This document shows positions 10,200-18,675 of a DNA stretch of 64,000 nt, piece by piece; positions within the stretch are counted from its first letter, which is position 1, and each line of letters begins with the position of its first letter. Where the stretch lies: assembly GCF_000716875.1 (NCBI RefSeq), contig NZ_JNWQ01000010.1, forward strand, positions 1-64,000. The letters are read 5' to 3'. Source of the stretch: Streptomyces novaecaesareae (GTDB lineage: Bacteria; Actinomycetota; Actinomycetes; Streptomycetales; Streptomycetaceae). The position numbers were made by a program, and so were the translations under genes. A model generated the notes under the pieces. It searched no databases and was not told the DNA's origin. It saw only the letters and a list, made by a program, of their open reading frames with translations.

Positions 10200-10313
10200 C
10201 CACCAAGGGTACGACGCTCCTCACGGCCGGGAGTGTTGTCGGACTGGTCAGACAGTTACTCACCCGGTCTTCGCCCGCTCGCCTCCGGGGCGCTCGGACC
10301 GGGCGACGACGGG

Positions 10314-10352
10314 GCGGCGGCCGAGGAGGAAACGTTCCTCCTCGGCCGCCGC
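10314..10352 (-). terminator. Terminator after the LuxR-type regulator
   Basis: GCGGCGGCCGAGGAGGAA and TTCCTCCTCGGCCGCCGC form a perfect 18-bp stem around ACG, starting 25 bases past the regulator stop. Confidence 0.85.
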
Positions 10353-10376
10353 GGCGGTACGGACGGAGCGTTCGGC

Positions 10377-11093
10377 TCAGTGGATGATGCCGGTGCGCAG
10401 CGCGACGGCGACCATCCCGGCGCGGTCGCCGGTGCCCAGCTTGCGGGCGATCCGGGCGAGGTGGCTCTTCACGGTGAGCGCCGACAGGCCCATCGCCACG
10501 CCGATCGCCTTGTTCGACTGCCCTTCGGCGACCAGCCGCAGCACCTCGACCTCGCGGCCGGACAGCTCGCGGTAGGCGGTCGGCTGCGGGCCCTGCGCAC
10601 CGGGGGCTCCGGGGGCGCCCGGTGCACCGGCGGCGCCCGGCATGCCCGGCATCCCGGGGCGGCGCATCCGCCCGGCCAGTCCTCCGGCGCCGATCGGCAG
10701 GCCCGGGCGGCCCGGCATCGCCACGTTCGTGCGGGTGCCGGTGACCACGTAGCCCTTGACGCCGCCGGCCAGTGCGCTGCGGACCGCGCCGATGTCGTCG
10801 GCGGCGGACAGGGCCAGGCCGTTGGGCCAGCCCGCGGCGCGGGTCTCGGCGAGGATGGTCAGCCCGGAGCCGTCCGGCAGGTGTACGTCGGCGACGCAGA
10901 TGTCGCGCGGGGTGGAGACCCGGGGGCGGGCCTCGGCGATCGATGACACCTCGATCACGTCCCGGACGCCGAGCGCCCACAGGTGACGGGTGACGGTGTT
11001 TCGGACGCGGGGATCGGCGATGACCACCATGGCGGTGGGCTTGGTCGGGCGGTAGGCGACCACGTTTGCGGGGTGCTCAAGAAGGACCGACAC
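10377..11093 (-). CDS. LuxR/NarL-family response regulator with Gly-Pro-Ala linker
   Basis: 238 aa. The receiver-like domain (residues about 17-120) keeps a phosphoacceptor-type Asp in CVADVHLPDGSG and the Lys in GVKGYV. The usual pair of acidic pocket residues is reduced to one (VVIADP). The C-terminal LuxR helix-turn-helix (ELSGREVEVLRLVAEGQSNK, LTVKSHLARIARKLG) is intact. Between them lies a linker of about 45 residues rich in Gly, Pro, Ala and Met with collagen-like GAPGAPGAPGA. GTG at 11093 follows AGGAGG by six bases. No kinase gene is adjacent, so it is an orphan regulator; its targets are unknown. Confidence 0.85.
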   Translation of the reverse strand: MSVLLEHPANVVAYRPTKPTAMVVIADPRVRNTVTRHLWALGVRDVIEVSSIAEARPRVSTPRDICVADVHLPDGSGLTILAETRAAGWPNGLALSAADDIGAVRSALAGGVKGYVVTGTRTNVAMPGRPGLPIGAGGLAGRMRRPGMPGMPGAAGAPGAPGAPGAQGPQPTAYRELSGREVEVLRLVAEGQSNKAIGVAMGLSALTVKSHLARIARKLGTGDRAGMVAVALRTGIIH

Positions 11094-11413
11094 CAGGCCT
11101 CCTGCGGGGAGTGGCGGACGGAACCCCGATGGGGGCGGTCGGAGTGTTCCGCGTTCGGAAAGGGTCACAGTCTGCTTCGGCAGCAACCGTGCCCGGCTTT
11201 AGCGAAAGATCACGATCTAGTGAGTAACAATACGGACAAATCGCGCAAATGATTGATGCGACATGCCTGGTATTCGCACAAAATCGATCAGATTCGACGC
11301 CAATCAGTCGGTATCGACCGGTTAATTGACGCGGAGCGGGTCCGAAGTCACACTCCGTCAGCCCTGGGGGTGGCGTCCGGCCGTCCCGTGTCGTCGGGCC
11401 CGGACGCCACTCG

Positions 11414-12076
11414 TCAGTGCGACCGGGGGCGTCGCCGTGCGGGCATCGGGACCACTCCACCGAGTGACGGCACCTCGGCGGGGCCCTGCGGGGCCGGGGC
11501 GGCCGGCGGCAGGCCGGCGCCGATGCAGAGCAGGTCCGCCCAGGCCGCCAGGTGCCGCTCGAAGCGGCCGTCGGCCGGCGTCCAGGACGCCCGGATCTCG
11601 ATCTCGGTCGAGGTCGGGCGGTCCGCCAGACCGCCGAAGTACTGGGAGGCGCACCTGGTCACCGTGCCGGACGGCTCCGCGTACCCGGCGCCGTGGGTCT
11701 GCAGCGCGTCCAGCAGCCAGGCCCAGCCGACCTCGCAGAGCATCGGGTCGCCGGCCATCTCCGGCTCCAGCTCGGCCCGCGTCATCGTGACCACCCGGAA
11801 CTCGCCGTTCCAGGCCTCCTGCCCGGCCGGGTCGTACAGCAGCACCAGCCGGCCGTCCGCCAGCTCCTCGCCGTCCACCTCCACCGCGGCGGTCACGGCG
11901 AACGAGTACGGGGCGAGCCGGCGCGGCGCCGGCGCGGGGGAGAGCTGCACCTCGGGCCGCAGCCGGGCCCCGTCCAGGGCCGCCACGGCGGCCCGGAACT
12001 CGCTCGGCGCCCCCTCGTGACCCGTTCCGCCACCTGCTCCGCCACCCTGTGCGGGGTGCCCTCCGACCGCTGCCAT
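11414..12076 (-). CDS. DUF3000 domain-containing protein
   Basis: 220 aa, soluble. Matches the actinobacterial DUF3000 family as remembered: RLAPYSFAVTAAVEVDGEEL, RLVLLYDPAGQEAWNGEFR, WAWLLDALQTHGA, and ASQYFGGLADRPTSTEIEIR. Function is unknown. It is divergent from hemE with under 150 bp between starts, a layout also seen in other streptomycetes. ATG at 12076 begins MAAVGGHP; upstream in-frame starts would read into the hemE promoter. Sequences flanking the core are Pro/Ala-rich and probably disordered. Confidence 0.8.
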   Translation of the reverse strand: MAAVGGHPAQGGGAGGGTGHEGAPSEFRAAVAALDGARLRPEVQLSPAPAPRRLAPYSFAVTAAVEVDGEELADGRLVLLYDPAGQEAWNGEFRVVTMTRAELEPEMAGDPMLCEVGWAWLLDALQTHGAGYAEPSGTVTRCASQYFGGLADRPTSTEIEIRASWTPADGRFERHLAAWADLLCIGAGLPPAAPAPQGPAEVPSLGGVVPMPARRRPRSH

Positions 12077-12222
12077 GACCCGAAGACTAGGTCGAAAGCC
12101 CGGGTTATCGCCGCAACTTCTCTCCCAGCGGCGTGCCGGAACGGCAAACCCGGGCAGATCTTGGAGGAACCGACGAGACCGGCCGGAAAACCGGCCCGGG
12201 GGCGCGTGCGAAGATTTGACGC

Positions 12223-13326
12223 GTGAGCGAGACAACGGCAGACACGACGGCGGCCACCCACGACGGCCGGACCACCCCCGCGCGCCGCGGCGCCGCGTAC
12301 GACTCCGCGTTCCTGCGCGCCTGCCGGCACGAGCCGGTACCGCACACCCCCGTGTGGTTCATGCGCCAGGCGGGCCGCTCGCTGCCCGAGTACCTGAAGG
12401 TCCGCGAGGGCATCCCCATGCTGGAGTCCTGCATGCGGCCCGAGCTGGTCAAGGAGATCACCCTGCAGCCGGTGCGCCGGCACAAGGTGGACGCGGCGAT
12501 CTTCTTCAGCGACATCGTCGTGCCGCTCAAGGCGGTCGGCATCGACGTCGACATCAAGGCCGGCGTCGGCCCGGTCATCGCCGACCCGATCCGCACCTTC
12601 GAGGACCTCAAGCGGCTGCGCCCGCTGGAGCCGGACGACGTCCCCTACATCACCGAGGCCGTCGGCCTGCTGGTGGACGAGCTCGGCGAGACCCCGCTGA
12701 TCGGCTTCGCCGGCGCGCCCTACACGCTGGCCAGCTACCTGGTCGAGGGCGGGCCGTCCAAGAACCACGAGAACACCAAGGCCATGATGTACGGGCAGCC
12801 CGAGCTGTGGGCCGCCCTGGTGGACCGGCTCGCGGACATCACCTCGGCCTTCCTGAAGGTCCAGATCGAGGCCGGCGCCTCGGCGGTCCAGCTGTTCGAC
12901 TCCTGGGTCGGCTCGCTCGCGCCCGAGGACTACCGCCGCTCCGTGATGCCGGCCAGCACCAAGGTCTTCGACGCCGTCGCCGGCTACGGCGTGCCGCGGA
13001 TCCACTTCGGCGTCGGCACCGGCGAACTGCTCGGCCTGATGGGCCAGGCCGGCGCGGACATCGTCGGCGTCGACTGGCGGGTGCCGCTGAACGTCGCCGC
13101 CGAGCGGGTCGGCCCGGGCAAGGGCCTGCAGGGCAACCTCGACCCGGCGGTGCTGTTCGCACCCACCGAGGTCGTGGAGGCCAAGGCCCGCGAGGTGCTG
13201 GACGCCGCCCGGGCGCTCGGCACCAGCAGCCACATCTTCAACCTCGGCCACGGCGTGATGCCGTCCATGGACCCGGACGCGCTCAGCCGCCTCGCCGCCT
13301 TCGTCCACGAGGCGAGCGCGCGCTGA
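12223..13326 (+). CDS. hemE: Uroporphyrinogen decarboxylase
   Basis: 367 aa. Decarboxylates the four acetate side chains of uroporphyrinogen III to give coproporphyrinogen III in the cytosol. The signature [15 protein letters not shown] is at residues about 44-58 and [17 protein letters not shown] near 160; [11 protein letters not shown] supplies the active-site Asp region, and [11 protein letters not shown] and NLGHGVMP are also present. The N-terminal 25 residues are Thr/Ala-rich. GTG start at 12223. The next heme genes (cgoX, hemQ) are 2.2 kb downstream on the same strand, split by two minus-strand genes and one plus-strand gene. Confidence 0.96.
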   Translation: MSETTADTTAATHDGRTTPARRGAAYDSAFLRACRHEPVPHTPVWFMRQAGRSLPEYLKVREGIPMLESCMRPELVKEITLQPVRRHKVDAAIFFSDIVVPLKAVGIDVDIKAGVGPVIADPIRTFEDLKRLRPLEPDDVPYITEAVGLLVDELGETPLIGFAGAPYTLASYLVEGGPSKNHENTKAMMYGQPELWAALVDRLADITSAFLKVQIEAGASAVQLFDSWVGSLAPEDYRRSVMPASTKVFDAVAGYGVPRIHFGVGTGELLGLMGQAGADIVGVDWRVPLNVAAERVGPGKGLQGNLDPAVLFAPTEVVEAKAREVLDAARALGTSSHIFNLGHGVMPSMDPDALSRLAAFVHEASAR

Positions 13327-13334
13327 CACCCCGC

Positions 13335-13370
13335 GGTGGCGGGCCCTCCGATCGCGGCGGGCCCGCCACC
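13335..13370. terminator. Bidirectional terminator between hemE and DUF4349 lipoprotein
   Basis: GGTGGCGGGCCC and GGGCCCGCCACC form a perfect 12-bp stem with a 12-base loop in the 51-bp gap between converging stops. Confidence 0.8.
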
Positions 13371-13377
13371 GTCGTGT

Positions 13378-14349
13378 TCAGCCCTCGGCGTCCCCGTCCT
13401 CCCCGCCCTCCCCGTCCTGCTCGGGGTCCGTCCGGGCCCCGGTCGCGGCCGGGCGGCGACGGCTCCAGTACCGGTACGCCAAGGCCGCCGGCACGCCCAA
13501 CAGCAGCAGGAACGGCGCCACCGCGGCGATGGCCACGGCCAGCGCGCGGACGATCGCGACCAGGACGTGCCAGCCGCCGCCGAGCGCCGAGCCGACCGAG
13601 TCGCCGAAGCCCTCCTCCTCCGCGCTGGGCGCCGGCGTCGCCGACGGCGTGGCGGCCTCGTGCTGGACCTCCAGCGTGACGGTGGAATACGAGGTCCTGG
13701 CGGACAGCTCCTTCTGCTGCTTCTGCAGCGACTCCAGGTCGGCCTCGCGGCGGCTCAACTCCGCCTCCAGTGAGGTGATCTCGCTCAGCGACTTGGCCTG
13801 CGCCATCAGCGCCCGCACCCGGTCCACACTCGCCTGCTGGGTCTGCACCCGGCTCGCCACGTCGGCGACCTGCTGGGTCAGGTCGTCCGCCTGGCTCTTG
13901 CGGGACACCACCTCGCCCAGGGCGGCGAGCCGGTCCAGGGTCTGCTGGTACGCGGCGGACGGGATCTTGAGCGTCACCTGCCCCGACTCGCTCCCGGGGC
14001 CGCCGTAGACCGACTCGGCGCCGACGTAGCCGCCCGCCGCCGTGGCCAACTCCCGTGCCCTGGCGAACACCTGGGGGACATCCTGGGCGCGCAGGCTCAG
14101 CTGCGCGGTGTACGCGATCAGTCGGCTGTCGGCGACCGGGGTGACCCCGGCCGCCGCCGGAGCACCGGACGGCTGGGCCGCCTCCCCGCCCGGGTTGGCC
14201 GGGGCCGCCGCTGCCGGGGCCGCAGCCGAGTCGTTCTTGGCCGCCCCTCCCGTACCGCCCGCACTGCAGCCCCCCACCAGCAGCACGGCCACGGCCGCCG
14301 CCGTCACCGCTGCCGCCGACGCGCCGGCTCTCGCCCGTCCACCCCTCAT
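13378..14349 (-). CDS. DUF4349 lipoprotein with coiled coil and C-terminal membrane segment
   Basis: 323 aa. Signal peptide with lipobox VLLVGGC (Cys about 28), then a low-complexity Ala/Pro/Gly linker. The DUF4349 region follows: IAYTAQLSLRAQDVPQVFARA, GGYVGAES, then a long coiled coil at residues about 160-225 ending in LQKQQKELSARTSYSTVTLE. A transmembrane stretch (VLVAIVRALAVAIAAVAPF) and a charged, acidic tail close the protein. It is thus probably tethered to the membrane at both ends. Function is unknown. ATG at 14349 follows GGGAGGG; an earlier ATG at 14385 is less well placed. Confidence 0.82.
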   Translation of the reverse strand: MRGGRARAGASAAAVTAAAVAVLLVGGCSAGGTGGAAKNDSAAAPAAAAPANPGGEAAQPSGAPAAAGVTPVADSRLIAYTAQLSLRAQDVPQVFARARELATAAGGYVGAESVYGGPGSESGQVTLKIPSAAYQQTLDRLAALGEVVSRKSQADDLTQQVADVASRVQTQQASVDRVRALMAQAKSLSEITSLEAELSRREADLESLQKQQKELSARTSYSTVTLEVQHEAATPSATPAPSAEEEGFGDSVGSALGGGWHVLVAIVRALAVAIAAVAPFLLLLGVPAALAYRYWSRRRPAATGARTDPEQDGEGGEDGDAEG

Positions 14350-14463
14350 CGGGCCCTCCCCAAGTCCGTTGGCAGTTCTCCCCATTGGACGAGAGAGCCG
14401 GTCGAACGGACCCGGCCCGGAGATCCCAGGTCGATCACGAGTCGGCGGCGGGCCGGACACGCC

Positions 14464-14904
14464 CTATCCGGCGGTGACCTCGATCCCGGCCCGGCGAAGC
14501 AGCGCCGCCGTCACCCCGTCGCCCGGTCGCAGCTCCCCGGTGAACGTCCCGTCGTACACCTGCCCGCAGCCGCAGGACGGGCTGCGCGCCATCAGCACCG
14601 CCCGCCGTGCCTCCGCGGCCTCGGCGGCGGCGAGGGCGGCCCGGGCGCCGGCCAGGAACTCCCCGGTGCAGTCCGCCCCGGTCGCGTCCACCACCCGCGC
14701 CCGCCCGTCCAGTACGTCCGCCCCGTCCCCGCCCACGATCTCCGCCGGCGGCCGAGGCGTCGGCAACCCGCCCATTCCCTCCGGGCACACCACCACGGCC
14801 CGCCCCTCCTCCACCAGCCGCACCGCGCCGTCGGAGGTCTTCGCCCGCCCGTCGTACCGGCAGGGAACCCCGGCCAGACACGCACTCACCACGATCGGTT
14901 CCAT
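14464..14904 (-). CDS. DUF523 domain-containing protein
   Basis: 146 aa. Hallmark cysteines of DUF523 are present: SACLAGVPCRYDG at the N-terminus, VVCPEGMGGLPTPRPP in the middle and ARSPSCGCGQVYDGTF toward the end, suggesting metal or Fe-S binding. The family is compact and cytosolic; its biochemical role is not settled. ATG at 14904. It faces the Uma2 gene divergently with only 43 bp between starts, so their promoters must overlap. Confidence 0.85.
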   Translation of the reverse strand: MEPIVVSACLAGVPCRYDGRAKTSDGAVRLVEEGRAVVVCPEGMGGLPTPRPPAEIVGGDGADVLDGRARVVDATGADCTGEFLAGARAALAAAEAAEARRAVLMARSPSCGCGQVYDGTFTGELRPGDGVTAALLRRAGIEVTAG

Positions 14905-14947
14905 GGCTGGAGCGTAACCACGGGGCTGATCAGGTCGTTCGTGCAGG

Positions 14948-15523
14948 ATGATGATGAATGATCTTCCGGATTGGATGTACGCGCCCCGAGTCGAGGGGTG
15001 GTTCGCCGAGGACCTCGACAACCTGCCGCAGGCGCCGCCGCACACCGAGCTGTTGCACGGCGCCCTGGTGTTCCGGCTGGCACGCGAGCGGTCATGGCAC
15101 AGCCGGGTCGTGGCGTGGCTGGTCGCCGTACTGGAGGGGGCCGCTCCGGTCGGGGTCCGGGTGGAGAACAGCATGACGGTGACGCTCGACACGTGGAACC
15201 GGCTGGAACCGGATGTGCTGGTCAGTGATGCTGCCTTCGACCCCGATCGCACCTGGTACACCCCGGCGGAGGTGCTGCTCGCTGTCGAGGTGCTCTCGCC
15301 GGAGTCGGAGGGCCGCGATCGCGGAGTCAAGTTCCGCAAGTACGCCGAGGCGGGAATCCCGCACTACTGGATCGTCGAGGAGGAGGACGGCCGGCCGGTC
15401 GTCCACGTTTACGAGCTGGAGCGGACGCTCTCTGCCTACGCTCCGGCCGGGATCTTTCGCGGCAGGGTGGAGCGCCCGGTGCCGTGGCCGATGTCGATCG
15501 ATGTCGGGTGTGCAGCGGATTGA
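14948..15523 (+). CDS. Uma2 family endonuclease-fold protein (DUF820)
   Basis: 191 aa. PD-(D/E)XK-like fold residues are visible: LEPDVLVSD, LLAVEVLSPESEGRDRG and KFRKYAEAGIPHYWIVE. These proteins are abundant in streptomycetes, often in many copies; substrate and role are unknown. Three in-frame ATG codons occur at 14948, 14951 and 14954; an AGGA favours the third, so the start is uncertain by two residues. The stop is 34 bp before cgoX, so co-transcription is possible. Confidence 0.85.
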   Translation: MMMNDLPDWMYAPRVEGWFAEDLDNLPQAPPHTELLHGALVFRLARERSWHSRVVAWLVAVLEGAAPVGVRVENSMTVTLDTWNRLEPDVLVSDAAFDPDRTWYTPAEVLLAVEVLSPESEGRDRGVKFRKYAEAGIPHYWIVEEEDGRPVVHVYELERTLSAYAPAGIFRGRVERPVPWPMSIDVGCAAD

Positions 15524-15557
15524 GGGTCCGGCGTAAAGACCTGCGAGACTGCGAGGC

Positions 15558-16988
15558 ATGTCGGATGCACACGTCGTCGTCGTCGGTGGTGGGATCGCGG
15601 GGCTGGCTGCGGCCGCTTTCCTGAGTGGGGCGGCCGGGGGGGTGGCGCGGGCCCGGGTGACGCTGCTGGAGGCGTCGGGGCGGGTCGGCGGGAAGCTGTG
15701 GGGCGGCGAGGTCGGCGGGGTCCGGGTGGACCTCGGGGCCGAGTCGGTGCTGGCCCGGCGGCCGGAGGCGGTGGAGCTGGCGCGGGCGGTCGGGCTGGGC
15801 GGGGAGCTGGAGCCGCCGACCACCGCGAAGGCGGCGATCTGGACGCGCGGGGCGCTGCGGCCGCTGCCGGGCGGGCAGGTGATGGGCGTGCCGGGCGACC
15901 TGGCGGCGCTGGAGGCCTCCGGGGTGCTCACCGCCGAGGGGCTGGAGCGGGCCCGGCGCGAGGAGTCCACCGAGGTGGGGGATGACGTCGCGATCGGCCG
16001 CTACGTCGCCGACCGGCTGGGCCGGGAGGTGGTGGACCGGCTGGTCGAGCCGCTGCTGGGCGGCGTCTACGCCGGGCGCGCCGACGAGATCTCGCTGCGG
16101 GCCGCCGTACCGCAGCTGCTGTCGATCGCCCGGGGCGGCGGCTCGCTGGTCGAGGGGGTGCACGAGCTGGCCTCGCGGCCGGCGACGGTCGGCACCCCGG
16201 TGTTCAACGGCCTGCGGGGCGGCCTCGGCACCCTGCCGGAGGCGGTCGCGGCGGCCTGCGTCAAGGCGGGCGTGGACCTGCGCACGGACGCCCCGGTGGA
16301 CGAGCTGCGCCGCACCCCCGACGGCTGGCGGGTGGTGACCGGCGGCGAGGTGCTGCACGCGGACGCCGTGGTGCTGGCCGTCCCGGCCCCGGCCGCGGCC
16401 CGGCTGCTGCGCGAGGACGCCCCGGCGGCCGCCACCGAGCTGGACGCCGTCGAGTACGCGGGCATGGCACTGGTGACGCTGGCGTTCCGGCGCTCCGACC
16501 TGGCCGAACTCCCGAGCGGCAGCGGGTTCCTGGTGCCGCCGGTGGACGGGCGGCGGATCAAGGCGTCGACCTTCTCCTCCAACAAGTGGGGCTGGCTGGA
16601 GCGTTCCGCGCCGGACGCGTTCCTGCTGCGCACCTCGCTGGGCCGGCACCGCGAGGACGAGGCGCTGGGCCTGCCGGACGAGGAGCTGGTGGCCCGCTCG
16701 CTGACGGACCTGGCCGAGGCGATCGGGCTGACCGCCCGGCCGTACGACACCTTCGTGTCGCGCTTCACGGCCGGCCTGCCGCAGTACCCGGTGGGCCACC
16801 CGGACCGGGTGGCCCGGGTTCGGGCGGCGGCCGAGCGGGTGGGCGCGCTGGCGCTGTGCGGCGCCGCGTACGACGGGGTGGGCATCCCGGCGTGCATCGC
16901 TTCGGCGGCCGCCGCGGTGGCCGCCGTCGACAGACTGTTGACCCCGGAGACCGGGGACGGTTCCACGGAGAGGACAATGGGCGCATGA
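15558..16988 (+). CDS. cgoX: Coproporphyrinogen III / protoporphyrinogen oxidase, FAD-dependent (HemY/CgoX type)
   Basis: 476 aa. The FAD dinucleotide fold is at the N-terminus ([17 protein letters not shown]), then [23 protein letters not shown]-like [12 protein letters not shown], and a C-terminal FAD closing motif [13 protein letters not shown]. It oxidises coproporphyrinogen III to coproporphyrin III in the coproporphyrin-dependent heme route used by Actinobacteria. That assignment over protoporphyrinogen oxidase is inferred from the HemQ gene immediately downstream, with a 4-bp ATGA overlap. ATG at 15558 has GAGG seven bases upstream. Confidence 0.93.
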   Translation: MSDAHVVVVGGGIAGLAAAAFLSGAAGGVARARVTLLEASGRVGGKLWGGEVGGVRVDLGAESVLARRPEAVELARAVGLGGELEPPTTAKAAIWTRGALRPLPGGQVMGVPGDLAALEASGVLTAEGLERARREESTEVGDDVAIGRYVADRLGREVVDRLVEPLLGGVYAGRADEISLRAAVPQLLSIARGGGSLVEGVHELASRPATVGTPVFNGLRGGLGTLPEAVAAACVKAGVDLRTDAPVDELRRTPDGWRVVTGGEVLHADAVVLAVPAPAAARLLREDAPAAATELDAVEYAGMALVTLAFRRSDLAELPSGSGFLVPPVDGRRIKASTFSSNKWGWLERSAPDAFLLRTSLGRHREDEALGLPDEELVARSLTDLAEAIGLTARPYDTFVSRFTAGLPQYPVGHPDRVARVRAAAERVGALALCGAAYDGVGIPACIASAAAAVAAVDRLLTPETGDGSTERTMGA

Positions 16989-17710
16989 CTGAGACCGTTG
17001 AGCGGCAGCCGGAGCAGCAGCCCGAGAAGAAGAAGGCACGTGACCTGAACCAGGTCATCCGCTACACCATGTGGTCGGTGTTCAAGCTCAAGGGCGCCCT
17101 GCCCGAGGACCGCACCGCCCTGGCCGCCGAGGTGGACGAGCTGTTCGAGCAGCTGGCCGCGAAGGACGTGACCCTGCGCGGCACGTACGACGTCTCCGGT
17201 CTGCGCGCGGACGCCGACATCCTGGTCTGGTGGCATGCCGGCGACTCGGACGACCTGCAGGAGGCGTACAACCGCTTCCGCCGCACCGGCCTGGGCCGCC
17301 AGCTGGAGCCGGTCTGGTCGAACATGGCGCTGCACCGCCCGGCCGAGTTCAACAAGTCGCACATCCCGGCCTTCCTCGCCGACGAGCGCGCGCGCGACTA
17401 CGTCTGCGTGTACCCGTTCGTGCGCTCCTACGAGTGGTACCTGCTGCCGGACGAGGAGCGGCGCGCGATGCTCGCCGAGCACGGCATGCTGGCGCGCGGC
17501 TACCCCGACGTGCGGGCCAACACGGTGGCCTCGTTCGCGCTCGGCGACTACGAGTGGCTGCTCGCCTTCGAGGCGGACGAGCTGCACCGGATCGTCGACC
17601 TGATGCGCGACCTGCGCCCGTCCCGGGCCCGGCTGCACGTCCGCGAGGAGGTGCCGTTCTTCACCGGCCGCCGCAAGCCGGTCGGCGAGCTGCTCAACGG
17701 CCTGGTCTGA
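16985..17710 (+). CDS. hemQ: Coproheme decarboxylase (HemQ/ChdC, chlorite-dismutase fold)
   Basis: 241 aa. Converts coproheme to heme b by oxidative decarboxylation, the last step of the coproporphyrin branch. Seen: the N-terminal half ending in [19 protein letters not shown], the conserved [15 protein letters not shown] with the tyrosine expected to take part in catalysis, EHGMLARGY with the likely proximal His, and [17 protein letters not shown]. About 20 N-terminal residues are charged and disordered. ATG at 16985 overlaps the cgoX stop, implying translational coupling and matched dosage. A strong hairpin at 17726-17765 ends the transcript. Confidence 0.95.
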   Translation: MTETVERQPEQQPEKKKARDLNQVIRYTMWSVFKLKGALPEDRTALAAEVDELFEQLAAKDVTLRGTYDVSGLRADADILVWWHAGDSDDLQEAYNRFRRTGLGRQLEPVWSNMALHRPAEFNKSHIPAFLADERARDYVCVYPFVRSYEWYLLPDEERRAMLAEHGMLARGYPDVRANTVASFALGDYEWLLAFEADELHRIVDLMRDLRPSRARLHVREEVPFFTGRRKPVGELLNGLV

Positions 17711-17725
17711 GCGACCGCGCGTTCT

Positions 17726-17765
17726 CCGGAGGCCGGTTCCCCGTGTACGGGGAGCCGGCCTCCGG
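17726..17765. terminator. Bidirectional terminator between hemQ and the DUF692 operon
   Basis: CCGGAGGCCGGTTCCCCG pairs with CGGGGAGCCGGCCTCCGG (one G-U wobble) around TGTA, between converging stops at 17710 and 17792. Confidence 0.85.
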
Positions 17766-17791
17766 CGTTGCCGCGGCCGTGGGCCGCGGGC

Positions 17792-18574
17792 TCAGCCGCG
17801 GTGCGGGCGCAGGGCGGCGCGCAGGCGGGCGTCCGTGAGGACGGCGGGGCCGTTCATGGCGACGGCGGTGAGCAGTTCGCGCTCCTCGTCGTCGGCGAGG
17901 CCGCGCTGGCGGGCCGGGCGCACCTCGCGCAGCACCTCCTGGCCGATCGGGGACGCCCAGCGGGTGTACGGGTAGACGTCGACCCGGGCCATCAGCAGGG
18001 TGCCGGAGGTGAGCACCAGCGGCAGCGAGAACCAGGCGAGCGGGGAGAGGGTGTCACCGCCGGTGAAGCCGCTGACGGCCAGGGACGCGGCCAGCAGGAG
18101 CAGCGACAGCAGCAGCGCGTGCCGGACCTGGCGGACCACCACGACGGTGTTGCGCTGCACCAGGGCCGGGGTGGCCAGGCCGGCCAGGGCGAGCCGGGCG
18201 CCGATCTCCAGCACGGTGGGGTGCTCGGCCATCGCCCGGCGCAACTCGTCGGTGCGGCACTGGCCCTCGGGGCCGACGGTGGCGATGATCGCCCGTTCCA
18301 GGCGGCTGCGGCCCTTGGGGTCGACCACGGTGGTCCAGCCGGTGTGCGCCAGGTGCAGCCGGCCCCGGCCGGCCATCAGGACGAGGGCCAGCTCGACCAC
18401 CCGGTCCGGGCCGCCGGCCAGGTAGGCCGTCTCGTACAGCCCGATGCCGACGGCCTCGGGCGGGCGCAGCCCGTCCTGTTCGGCCAGGGCATCGGCGGTG
18501 GCGGTCATCCGGACCAGCCGGAGGCAGGAGAGCACCGCCACGACACAGGCCGGTATCAGGAAGAGCAACCACAT
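17792..18574 (-). CDS. TIGR04222-like membrane protein without Cys tail
   Basis: 260 aa. One membrane segment at the N-terminus (LLFLIPACVVAVLSCL), a soluble domain containing YETAYLAGGPDRVVELAL and VGPEGQCRTDELRRAM, then two membrane segments (residues about 155-200) and a short charged C-terminus. It shares the xxLAGGPxRVxxxALV core with the next gene upstream, so the two are paralogues, but it stops where the other's Ser/Cys tail begins. Last gene of the DUF692 operon; it may partner or anchor the tailed protein. Function unknown; family assignment is from memory of the motif. Confidence 0.65.
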   Translation of the reverse strand: MWLLFLIPACVVAVLSCLRLVRMTATADALAEQDGLRPPEAVGIGLYETAYLAGGPDRVVELALVLMAGRGRLHLAHTGWTTVVDPKGRSRLERAIIATVGPEGQCRTDELRRAMAEHPTVLEIGARLALAGLATPALVQRNTVVVVRQVRHALLLSLLLLAASLAVSGFTGGDTLSPLAWFSLPLVLTSGTLLMARVDVYPYTRWASPIGQEVLREVRPARQRGLADDEERELLTAVAMNGPAVLTDARLRAALRPHRG

Positions 18575-18675
18575 GGCCTTGTTGTATGCCTGGCCCGATG
18601 GCGCGGGGAACGTCTTCCCGGTCCGCGATACCGAACTGTGACGTCAGCCGTGGGGCGAACTCCGGCGGGCGGGCG

